Positions 54,919 through 62,562 of a DNA stretch of 64,000 nt are shown here, piece by piece; positions within the stretch are counted from its first letter, which is position 1, and every line of letters starts with the position of its first letter. The notes below the pieces were generated by a model. That model had not been told where the DNA came from. It saw only the letters and a list, made by a program, of their open reading frames with translations, and made no database searches. This DNA is from an uncultured Flavobacteriaceae bacterium. Its GTDB lineage: Bacteria > Bacteroidota > Bacteroidia > Flavobacteriales > Flavobacteriaceae. The position numbers were made by a program, and so were the translations under genes. The DNA is taken from positions 868,001 to 932,000 of the forward strand of contig CANMFO010000002.1 in the NCBI GenBank assembly GCA_947497245.1, given 5' to 3'.

Positions 54919-55680
54919 ATGAACAAACCGCATTTTGTAAAAGCATACGACTCCCAGAGCAAGGCCTATCGCAAGGCTTTCAAGGTTTTCCTGGAACATA
55001 CCGATCAGAAAGTGAATCTCTTGGAATGGTTGGAGAACTTTCTATCTGCCCTTCCCCGCAGGCAACAGTTCATTGACGCAGGTGCCGGAACCGGTCAGCT
55101 TACATCGTGGGTCGCCCACTACTTCGAATCGACCGTTGCCATAGAGCCCAGTACATTTTTACGCAGGGAGTTCCGGAAGAACTTCCCGGATTGTCCGTTG
55201 TTATCGGGTTTTATAACCGAGGCCAGGCCACCGGCCGCCGATATGGTACTCTGTTCGCACGTGTTCTACTACATAACCCCCGCCCGATGGATGATCAACC
55301 TGGAAGCACTTGTTTCCTGGCTAAAACCGGGAGGGGTGGCGCTGGTGATCTTACAGAACGGACAAACAGATTGTAATCGGATGATCGACCATTTTCTGGG
55401 GAAACACCTGGACCTGATGCTGTTGGGCGACCGGTTTCAAAAAAAATGTAAAAAAGATTTCTCGGTAAAGCTCGGTACCGTCAAGGCCCACATCACCCTT
55501 CCCGATCTGGATGCCACCTATTTGGTGGCGGAGTTTATGCTCAATCTCCGTCCCATGGAAAATCCACCGAGCCGCAAAGAATTGGAAGCCTATATTTTAA
55601 AAAACTTTGCCGCCCCCCAAGGCGGTTACCGTTTTTCCTGCCACCAAGACATTTTGCAAATCCATCGCGCGCTATTGTAG
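54919..55680 (+). CDS. Class I SAM-dependent methyltransferase
   Basis: 253 residues. SAM motif I is FIDAGAGTGQLTSWVAHYF, followed by VAIEPSTFLRREFRKNFP and ADMVLCSHVFYYI (motif II/III). A Lys-rich helical segment (GDRFQKKCKKDFSVKLG) follows. The substrate is unknown. It lies 90 bp after mreB and may be co-transcribed. Confidence 0.87.
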   Translation: MNKPHFVKAYDSQSKAYRKAFKVFLEHTDQKVNLLEWLENFLSALPRRQQFIDAGAGTGQLTSWVAHYFESTVAIEPSTFLRREFRKNFPDCPLLSGFITEARPPAADMVLCSHVFYYITPARWMINLEALVSWLKPGGVALVILQNGQTDCNRMIDHFLGKHLDLMLLGDRFQKKCKKDFSVKLGTVKAHITLPDLDATYLVAEFMLNLRPMENPPSRKELEAYILKNFAAPQGGYRFSCHQDILQIHRALL

Positions 55681-55929
55681 GCTTTTTGGATCTGGGTTTC
55701 CATTCCCAATATGGGTTTGATCTCAAAAAAATCATTTCATGGCCCGGTTTTTACGTACAGTCCCATTGTTGGAATCCAAGGCTTTTGCAACACCCATTTT
55801 AAACAACCTTATACCAACCTGGAATCCGCCTTAGGGGTTGTCCCTTTGTATTTTTATGGATTTTCCTTTTCGGGGGTGTAACCAAAATAAAAATAAGGTG
55901 TCTACAAAGTACCATTAAAAACAGCGATT

Positions 55930-56907
55930 ATGGACCACACTTTAAAGCGTTGCCTTTCCCTTTTTCTACTTGCCTCCACCCCTTTTATGTCCCATGCCCA
56001 GTTGGTGGATCGTTTTAAGTCCCATACATCATACCTGGCGTCCGATGAACTGAAGGGACGGGGAACCGGAAGTGAAGGGATCAAACGCGCTGCGGAATAT
56101 GTGGAAATGAAGTTTAAATCGATCGGGCTTGATCCCGGGGTGGACGGATCCTATTACCAGCCGTTCCATATTGCGGGGTATTCGGAAAGTGAGGCAAATA
56201 TTATCGGGGTCATCCGAGCGGCCGTGCCAACGGATCGTTCTTTGGTGTTCACCGCCCACTACGATGCTCTGGGAGCCACAATATCGAACGGAGAAGGCGA
56301 TACCATTCACAATGGCGCTCAGGACAATGCCGTGGGGGTGGCCGCATTGATAGAGATGGCACGGTTGTTCATGCACGGGGAACCTCCACTACAGAACCTG
56401 GTCTTTGTAGCCACCGCCGGTGAGGAAGTGGGCCAGTATGGGAGTCTTTTCTATGTGGAAAACCCTGTTTTTCCCCTTACCGAAATCACCATTTGTCTAA
56501 ATTTTGATGGATTCAATGTCACCGGACCGAGGGAGGACTACTTTGTAATGCCCCGCCAGGGCGTTGACTTTATCGACGAGATCCGATCCATTGCAAGATC
56601 TACGGGATGGGTTTATGACCCACCGGAATGGATAGATGGAATGGACACGAATTTTGACACGGCTTCCTTTCTGGCAAAAGGCGTACCGGCCCTTACCCTC
56701 TGGACCGGTACCCGGATGATCGGGGGCAAGAAGGCCGGGCCCATCCCATTTGGAAGCATACACACCCCTGATGATGAGATCAACCCCTACTGGAACTGGG
56801 AGGGCGTCGAGGCACATTTAAAATTGTACAAGCGCATAGCGGACTTTTTTCTTGAACACCCTGAAGGCATAACGGTTACCGACCCAGAACGATTTGTTCG
56901 TCGATGA
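55930..56907 (+). CDS. Secreted M28-family zinc aminopeptidase
   Basis: 325 residues. A signal peptide ends at SHAQ. Zinc ligands are visible: His110 and Asp112 in TAHYDA, Asp132 in GAQDNAVG, the Glu165-Glu166 pair in TAGEEVGQYGS and Asp193 in LNFDGFN, with a final His in GSIHTPDDEINP. It is a di-zinc aminopeptidase or related amidohydrolase, periplasmic or secreted. The 249-bp gap upstream holds no gene. Confidence 0.92.
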   Translation: MDHTLKRCLSLFLLASTPFMSHAQLVDRFKSHTSYLASDELKGRGTGSEGIKRAAEYVEMKFKSIGLDPGVDGSYYQPFHIAGYSESEANIIGVIRAAVPTDRSLVFTAHYDALGATISNGEGDTIHNGAQDNAVGVAALIEMARLFMHGEPPLQNLVFVATAGEEVGQYGSLFYVENPVFPLTEITICLNFDGFNVTGPREDYFVMPRQGVDFIDEIRSIARSTGWVYDPPEWIDGMDTNFDTASFLAKGVPALTLWTGTRMIGGKKAGPIPFGSIHTPDDEINPYWNWEGVEAHLKLYKRIADFFLEHPEGITVTDPERFVRR

Positions 56908-57040
56908 GCGTTCCAAATGCGGGCCAGTGCTGGAGCGGTGTTTGGCGTTGTTCTAAGCGGAGCGAGGTTACCCATGGCCGATTCGGTCTTTCCTCCTATA
57001 CCATCGACCTTTAATTCTATCCACCAAAAGCATCCATTTT

Positions 57041-57072
57041 ACCACTTATTCGTCATAGCTACCAGTTACTAC
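57041..57072 (+). promoter_or_regulatory. Direct-repeat regulatory site D
   Basis: ACCACTTATTCG at 57041-57052 and ACCAGTTACTAC at 57061-57072, start to start 20 bp. It lies 77 bp upstream of the 40-aa membrane protein at 57150, in a region between it and the M28 gene that has no other gene. Confidence 0.5.
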
Positions 57073-57149
57073 TTTGGTTTAGGTTTTATTGTGGAAAAGT
57101 GTTTAGTTGCTCTTTCTTAAAGTTCAATTTAAACGAAAGGAGGGCAGTT

Positions 57150-57272
57150 ATGTTAGAAGATATCGAATTCAGTGTGGACCTTATCGAGCGGAGGCTATGG
57201 GCATTTATAACCGGTTTTCTTTTTTTCTTGGCCATAGTTATTCTATTGCTTGGCAGAAGGAAAAAACGATGA
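57150..57272 (+). CDS. 40-aa single-pass membrane protein
   Basis: MLEDIEFSVDLIERRLW is followed by the hydrophobic helix FITGFLFFLAIVILLLG and a tail of basic residues (RRKKR). The ATG has a strong Shine-Dalgarno, AGGAGGG at 57138-57144, which is rare in this window and supports translation. Regulatory site D lies 77 bp upstream. Confidence 0.65.
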   Translation: MLEDIEFSVDLIERRLWAFITGFLFFLAIVILLLGRRKKR

Positions 57273-57574
57273 TTGCCCAAGGAAGTCCGGACACTCTTCA
57301 AAAGAGGCCTGTCGGGACCGGGACAAAGCTCTCGCAAACCCAAAACATTACCAATTGGACTTCATCGTTTGTCTCGCCTTGTCCATTTTTTCAATAGACC
57401 CATAAACCACAGGCGATGTACCTTGTTCTTGGTCTTTCCATTAGGGAATATGCTTGCCAAGGGAGGGTGGACGCAAGCCTTATCCACAAGTACCATCTAT
57501 GGAGGATCTGTGGAGAAAAGCCTACGTAATTCGGTTTTTGAAGGTCCACAAAACATCAAAAACCCATTATTTTT

Positions 57575-57606
57575 CCCACTTATTACGAAATACTCCCACT
57601 TATTAC
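57575..57606 (+). promoter_or_regulatory. Direct-repeat regulatory site B (perfect repeat)
   Basis: CCCACTTATTAC occurs twice without mismatch at 57575-57586 and 57595-57606, start to start 20 bp. TTTAAT begins 21 bp after the second copy, as at site A. It lies 180 bp upstream of the ATG at 57787. The other bases between 57273 and 57786 show no supported gene. Confidence 0.6.
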
Positions 57607-57786
57607 ACCAGTTTTTCTTTCCGACGGTTTAATCGTGAACTTGCCCACTAAAATGTGCCAAACAGAGATCAATGGACCAACATCTGCAAATTTCGGAAAG
57701 ACCGGAACGGCAGAAGTGTCTTTGATCCCTCCATCGCGGGAATTCCAAAAAATCCTGGGCATAGGCACCATCATTATACAATTGTT

Positions 57787-59709
57787 ATGCGACCGAGCAT
57801 GGATATTAAAATTTTAGAACAAGATCTACAGCGTATCAGGGGCAAGATTGCCTTTAACATGAACCAATTGTGGTTGCTCCATGACCCGACCGATCAAAAA
57901 TTGTCCATAAATGGGGTCTATACCGGCACTTTGGTCCAGATCGAGGAACTGTTAGGGGCAGATGCGGTTGTCCACGACTGGTACAAGGACGCCTTTCATG
58001 ATGTCCACGACAGGAAAACAATTGAGGAGCTAAAGCTGTATATGGGACACTACAAAGACTTTGAAGGGGTCGATGCATCGGAGCAGGACCACGGTATTCC
58101 GTCAATCGATGACCTTCCCACTGTCGGTCAGTACAAAGATTATATGAATCTGGAACGTCAACTTTTGGAGTTCCTTAAATCAAAGACCGGGCATGTGCAT
58201 GTGCCCATGGATCTGGATTGCAGGAATCTTGACGAGTTAAAAAAATGGTACGATACGCTGATCGGTCTTTACGACAAGGTGGACACTTTTCAGATCCATT
58301 TTACCGTAGACATCATAGCGGACTATCTCCATGGAAACATCGTTTTTTGGGAAAAGAAACTATTGGACTCCATGCAGATCATAAATACCCTCGAGGAGGA
58401 AGATCTCATGCGGATAGACCGCGATACGGATATTGTCCATCGCACAGATATCGCCCTATCCCTGCTGATGCAGGACGCCGAATGGCTGCTGGAGTATGTC
58501 AAAAAGGGCAACCCTCTTTCCGGTCCCCGCTTCATCCTGAAAAAACCGTTTTTATCAAAAGCGGCGAAAAGAAGGCTGTACGTCATTGATATGATTTGCG
58601 TTGGCGGTGGCCCCTGCAATACCGAGAAACGGCTGGGCTCCCTGATAGACGACCTGAAGTTGCGGTTGGATTTCAAGAAGATGGCCCAAATATGGGATAC
58701 GGATATATCGGAGGTTGCCCTGCACGTGCATCGGTACATTTTCTTTAAAAAGCTCCTTCTTGACGTAATCGACCTTATTGCTCTTATCGAGGAGGCGGAA
58801 AAGGTCCGTTCAAAGATACAGGAGATTTCCGACCTGAAAGTGCGCCCCTTCGACAAAAAAGGGGCACAGCACCAAAAGAACGGAATAGTGCGCGACCAGT
58901 TATTGGAAAAGTACTTTCGACTGCGAAAGAGGTTTAAAAGGACCGAAGCCCACTTGAGCGGTCTAAAAGGACTGCATCCCATAAAACAAAGACTTTTGAA
59001 AGATCTTACCGAATTGAACGGCAAAAATTACAGTGCTTCCATAGAGCTGCTGACCATGTTCTGGGAAAAGAAGACCGATCATAGGGAGTTCCAAAAACTA
59101 AGGGCCGGGCTGGGCAAGGTATTTCCCAAGCTGTTGCAATCGATTGCCCAAGGGATTTTTACCGTATCGGATATGCCAAAACTGGAAAAGGCGCTGCGTT
59201 TCCGACATACGCGCAATAGGTTCAAAAAGCTTACGGACCCGGATTACGGCAAGGAGCTGTTTGCCGAGCTACGGGAACTTGGACATCAGGAAGCGCACCT
59301 CCTGTTGGAAATTGCCCGGCGAAAGATCCATAGCGAGGGGGACAAAGATGGATGCGGTAAGTATTTAGGGCCTGCAGGCCATACCGGCGGGCATCCCAAG
59401 GCGGTATCCCATTCCGATTCTTCCCCGACCGATGGTACTGCACAGGGTATTGACCGAATCGCCGTTGGTGGCGAGGTAGATCGACCGGCTTCCGATCCGA
59501 TGTTTCTTTCCTTACTGGCCAAGAACCTGGTGGTTTTTGGGGAAGGGCCCCGGACCCGGTCAGGCCACGCGGACACGGATACCTTGAACAGCCTGGAACG
59601 CTACCTCAAGGAACTTTACTTGGATAAAGGTGCCCCCACATATGGGCTTTTGGACATTATAAAACCGTATTGTGATCAAAGTGCCATTGATCTAAGGGAA
59701 CAGGAATAG
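57787..59709 (+). CDS. 640-residue protein of unknown family
   Basis: The frame opens at 57655; the ATG at 57787 (or 57799) fits better because the first 44 residues look non-coding. The protein is helical and soluble, with no transmembrane segment and no Walker A or B. Distinctive pieces are KTIEELKLYMGHYKDFEGVD, CVGGGPCNTEKRLGSLIDDL and KVFPKLLQSIAQGIFTVSDM. The middle faintly resembles inter-domain helices of large SF1-type helicases, but without ATPase motifs this is only speculation. Site B lies 180 bp upstream. Confidence 0.8.
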   Translation: MRPSMDIKILEQDLQRIRGKIAFNMNQLWLLHDPTDQKLSINGVYTGTLVQIEELLGADAVVHDWYKDAFHDVHDRKTIEELKLYMGHYKDFEGVDASEQDHGIPSIDDLPTVGQYKDYMNLERQLLEFLKSKTGHVHVPMDLDCRNLDELKKWYDTLIGLYDKVDTFQIHFTVDIIADYLHGNIVFWEKKLLDSMQIINTLEEEDLMRIDRDTDIVHRTDIALSLLMQDAEWLLEYVKKGNPLSGPRFILKKPFLSKAAKRRLYVIDMICVGGGPCNTEKRLGSLIDDLKLRLDFKKMAQIWDTDISEVALHVHRYIFFKKLLLDVIDLIALIEEAEKVRSKIQEISDLKVRPFDKKGAQHQKNGIVRDQLLEKYFRLRKRFKRTEAHLSGLKGLHPIKQRLLKDLTELNGKNYSASIELLTMFWEKKTDHREFQKLRAGLGKVFPKLLQSIAQGIFTVSDMPKLEKALRFRHTRNRFKKLTDPDYGKELFAELRELGHQEAHLLLEIARRKIHSEGDKDGCGKYLGPAGHTGGHPKAVSHSDSSPTDGTAQGIDRIAVGGEVDRPASDPMFLSLLAKNLVVFGEGPRTRSGHADTDTLNSLERYLKELYLDKGAPTYGLLDIIKPYCDQSAIDLREQE

Positions 59710-59845
59710 GGCATGGTTGGGGGCGACCGCTAGGGTAAAAGGCCTATGTGGGGCCTGGAATTGGGAGTTCAGAAGCCCGCTCAAGAAATGGGTAATGTGA
59801 CTCACAAGGGCGGAGCCGTACCAAAAATCATCTTTTTTATACCAA

Positions 59846-59971
59846 ATGGAAACATTTTTTGGCACACTGATCACCTTGGTCGCGATCAATATACTCTTGC
59901 TGTTCCTTAGTACCAAAACAAAGGACGGGCCGGTCAAAAAGACCAAGGACAAAATGGCCAAAAAACAATGA
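59846..59971 (+). CDS. 41-aa single-pass membrane protein
   Basis: METFFGTLITLVAINILLLFLS forms one membrane helix, and the tail TKTKDGPVKKTKDKMAKKQ is strongly basic. It lies 136 bp after the 640-aa gene and 120 bp before the antiterminator. No Shine-Dalgarno or direct-repeat site is evident, but the topology matches the other two tiny membrane proteins. Confidence 0.55.
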   Translation: METFFGTLITLVAINILLLFLSTKTKDGPVKKTKDKMAKKQ

Positions 59972-60091
59972 ACGTTTTCTATTTGTGCGTCCCCAACCAG
60001 GCCGGTGCAGTATGAGCCCATAGATTGCCCCCGGTAGCATTGAGCTACAAAAACCCCCGATTGTTCTTCACCTGCCCAATTGAAGGGGGCA

Positions 60092-60607
60092 ATGAAGGAA
60101 ATGGTTGATTTGCCCATAAATAAAACTCTTGATATGCCCTGGTACGTCCTCTACACAAAACCCAGAACCGAAATGAAGGTCAGTGAATATTTAAGGAATA
60201 TGGAGATCATGGTCTATTGTCCCCTTATCACAGAAACACGGCAATGGAGCGATAGAAAAAAGAAAGTGACCACACCACTGTTCAGATCCTTGGTGTTCGT
60301 GCAACTGGAACCCAAGGAGCGGAGCAGGGTTTTTGGGGTTCCCGGGGTGCTCAACTATCTTTTTTGGTTGGGAAAACCTGCAACGGTCAGCGATATGGAA
60401 ATCAAGGTGATAAAGGACTGGAACAGGAACGGGGAAAAGGAACGGATGAAAGTGGAACAACTTTCACCAGGGGACCAGGTGGTGATTTCACGTGGACCGT
60501 TCAAAAACCAGAAGGCACTCATACGGCACATTGGTAAAGGGCGCTTTCGCCTGCTTCTACCAAGTTTGGGATGTGTAGTGGTCATCAGTGCCAAAGAGGT
60601 CGTCTAG
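60092..60607 (+). CDS. UpxY/NusG-like transcription antiterminator
   Basis: 171 residues from the ATG at 60092; an ATG at 60134 (MPWYVLYTKPRTEMKV) is an equally good start because UpxY proteins often begin with that NGN motif. The NGN domain (MPWYVLYTKPRTEMKVSEYL to LVFVQLEPKERS) is followed by a C-terminal KOW domain (GDQVVISRGPFKNQKALIRHIGKGRFRLLL). UpxY-type proteins usually start polysaccharide loci and let RNA polymerase read through terminators. A terminator-like hairpin follows directly. Confidence 0.9.
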   Translation: MKEMVDLPINKTLDMPWYVLYTKPRTEMKVSEYLRNMEIMVYCPLITETRQWSDRKKKVTTPLFRSLVFVQLEPKERSRVFGVPGVLNYLFWLGKPATVSDMEIKVIKDWNRNGEKERMKVEQLSPGDQVVISRGPFKNQKALIRHIGKGRFRLLLPSLGCVVVISAKEVV

Positions 60608-60671
60608 GGTATGGACCAATGCGACGACCTTCCATGCACCGATGTTTAGACGGCAAGAAGGGTTTTTTACC

Positions 60672-60700
60672 AGAGACCACCAAAGGTCATCTCTTTTTTT
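60672..60700 (+). terminator. Terminator-like hairpin after the antiterminator gene
   Basis: AGAGACC (60672-60678) pairs with GGTCATCTCT (60685-60694) with one bulged A, followed by a run of six or seven T. It lies between the UpxY-like gene and LytTR-B, so it could end the transcript or be a read-through control point. Confidence 0.5.
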
Positions 60701-60752
60701 GACTTCCCGATTTTGGTTCCGGTTAACGAATAATAAAATTGACATAACTAGG

Positions 60753-61481
60753 ATGGTAGCACAACTAAAAGCTTTTATTGTAGAAAATGGAATTACGGGG
60801 GGAGAGGGCCTCTCTGTCATTTTAAAGAAGTATTTCCCGGAAATTGACGTTTTGGGGCTGGCCGACAATGTAGAAGCTGCCCTGGGCCGCATAGCCAAGT
60901 TAAAGCCCGACATCATTTTTCTGGACATTGAACTAAAAAAAGGTTGCGGGTTCCAGATCATTGAAAACCTAAGTGCCAAAAGCAAGTATTTTTTTATCAT
61001 TACATCACATGTGGAAAAGTATGCGCTCAAGGCCATATCCTATGGTGTGACCGATTATTTGTTGAAGCCCTTCCAATTGGAGGACATCGTACTGGCCCTG
61101 AACAAGGTAAAGAAGAAAACGGAGGCCAGATCGAACAAAGTGGATGATATTGAAATCGTTGCATTGCCCTCGGGGAACAAGGTAGAACTCATAAAAAAGG
61201 AAGACATCATCTATTTGAAGGCGGAAGGCCGGTATACCCGTTTTTTCTTGAAGGGGGACATCAACTTAATAGCCTGTAGGAACATTGGGGAGTATGAGAA
61301 ACTTTTGGATCCCAAAATGTTCTTTCGGATTCACAATTCCTTTATGGTGAACATTACCCAGGCAAAGAACATCAACAAGGCCGCAGGCAACTATCTGGAA
61401 CTGAAAGCGGCCAATTGCGCTCTGTTGCCAATAGCCAAAAGAAAATATGATCTGCTGAAAAAATTTTTAAACATAAAGTAG
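60753..61481 (+). CDS. LytTR-family response regulator, paralogue B
   Basis: 242 residues from the ATG at 60753 (MVAQLKAFIVENGITGGEGL); the frame is open to 60588 but that part is inside the terminator region. The receiver keeps Asp58 in IIFLDIELKKGCGFQII and Lys in YLLKPFQLEDI, but the pocket after strand 1 is VENGIT with a single acid. LytTR domain: YLKAEGRYTRFFLKGDI, RIHNSFMVNITQAKNINKAAGNYLEL. The motif-level match to the gene at 48542 shows they are paralogues. It lies beside regulatory site C. Confidence 0.92.
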   Translation: MVAQLKAFIVENGITGGEGLSVILKKYFPEIDVLGLADNVEAALGRIAKLKPDIIFLDIELKKGCGFQIIENLSAKSKYFFIITSHVEKYALKAISYGVTDYLLKPFQLEDIVLALNKVKKKTEARSNKVDDIEIVALPSGNKVELIKKEDIIYLKAEGRYTRFFLKGDINLIACRNIGEYEKLLDPKMFFRIHNSFMVNITQAKNINKAAGNYLELKAANCALLPIAKRKYDLLKKFLNIK

Positions 61482-61637
61482 GGCAGGCCGAAAAGCTGGG
61501 ACTTCCACAACGCAGTCTTGGAATACGTAGGGTCCTTGGAGATGAATCCTTGGACAAGTGCACCGTACGGCATGGAAATACATAGGGCCCACTTTGGCAA
61601 TACGCCCTATAAAGGAGACCAATAAAGGTGTTTTCGT

Positions 61638-61669
61638 ACCACTTATACCGTATTCTTACCGACTATTAC
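61638..61669 (+). promoter_or_regulatory. Direct-repeat regulatory site C
   Basis: ACCACTTATACC at 61638-61649 and ACCGACTATTAC at 61658-61669, start to start 20 bp. TTTAA begins 21 bp after the second half-site, as at A and B. It lies 281 bp upstream of the 33-aa ORF. The rest of the 469-bp gap from 61482 to 61950 holds no gene I can support. Confidence 0.5.
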
Positions 61670-61950
61670 ATGGGAATTGACTTTCTAGGTTTTAAGTATT
61701 TAATTCGAATCGTAATAAGGATTGTTTAGGTTCTGTTTAGATGTTTGTTTGTTGATCTGCTCATGGTAGAGAAGGTTCTGGGCCAGGGTCGGGTCATGAA
61801 AATGATTCGGCCCCTTCGCCCAGAATATTTTAACGATGTACGATGGAAACCTGCCCAAAGCATTCTCTTGTTGGCTTTACTGACAGATGTTTCTTGGTCC
61901 ACGGCCATTTGCCACCAATGGCATTGCCCTATTCACGATCCGATGTAGAT

Positions 61951-62052
61951 ATGACGGCACTTGTTTTAATATTGTCCTTCCTGTTCCTATTGGTGGTCCT
62001 TGTTTTTCTAATGAGAGACCCTTCCAATCCGAACAGACATCGGGATATTTGA
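61951..62052 (+). CDS. 33-aa single-pass membrane protein
   Basis: MTALVLILSFLFLLVVLVFLM is a single membrane helix, followed by RDPSNPNRHRDI. It precedes the probable receiver-like gene by 23 bp and may be co-transcribed with it. There is no clear Shine-Dalgarno. Together with the ORFs at 57150 and 59846 it makes a set of three tiny membrane proteins. Confidence 0.5.
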   Translation: MTALVLILSFLFLLVVLVFLMRDPSNPNRHRDI

Positions 62053-62075
62053 TCCTCAAACAACAAAAATGCTCT

Positions 62076-62480
62076 ATGACCAGCAACAAATTTGAAAAAA
62101 GAACGGTCCTGTTCTATGACAGTTGCAAGGCTCATGGGGCATACGGTAAAAAAGTGATGCAATCGAAAGGAACGTATGACATGGTGGTCCACAACATTGA
62201 AAGGTTGGAAGATGCGGATCAGTACCTGCCCGCACTTACCGCTGTCGTACTGTTCATATACAACAGGAGGGCCCTGTTTCAACTGTTCCCGTTCCTGAAT
62301 AGGAAGATCAAGCTCATCCTATGTACAAATTCCTACATCATGGGATGGCTAAGCCGTGTTTTTCAAAGCGACATCACCATGTTGGATATCGCAACCCCAA
62401 AAACGGAGCTTTTTTACCAAATCGAAAGGAATTTGTTCCAATCTGACAGGGGTCATACGGAGAGCGATGTCCTGGGATAG
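62076..62480 (+). CDS. Probable degenerate receiver-like protein
   Basis: 134 residues from the ATG at 62076; an open frame extends to 61887 but has non-coding composition. The pattern of five alternating strands and helices (TVLFYDS, YDMVVHNI, AVVLFIYN, IKLILCTN, ITMLDIATPK then FYQIERNLF) looks like a response-regulator receiver. The strand 3 Asp is missing (LFIYN) and a Pro-Lys similar to the receiver KP motif is kept. This assignment is inference; an unrelated Rossmann-like fold is possible. Confidence 0.55.
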   Translation: MTSNKFEKRTVLFYDSCKAHGAYGKKVMQSKGTYDMVVHNIERLEDADQYLPALTAVVLFIYNRRALFQLFPFLNRKIKLILCTNSYIMGWLSRVFQSDITMLDIATPKTELFYQIERNLFQSDRGHTESDVLG

Positions 62481-62562
62481 CGGGATTTCCATATCCGATC
62501 GCTTTGCTGTGGTACGGCCGGTCATACACCTGGGAACTGATAATGTATAGACACCGCAACCT

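Noticed and set aside
57273-57632. Plus-strand ORF of 119 codons in the gap before the 640-aa gene
   Set aside because: TTG start, unusual composition, and overlaps site B; judged non-coding.
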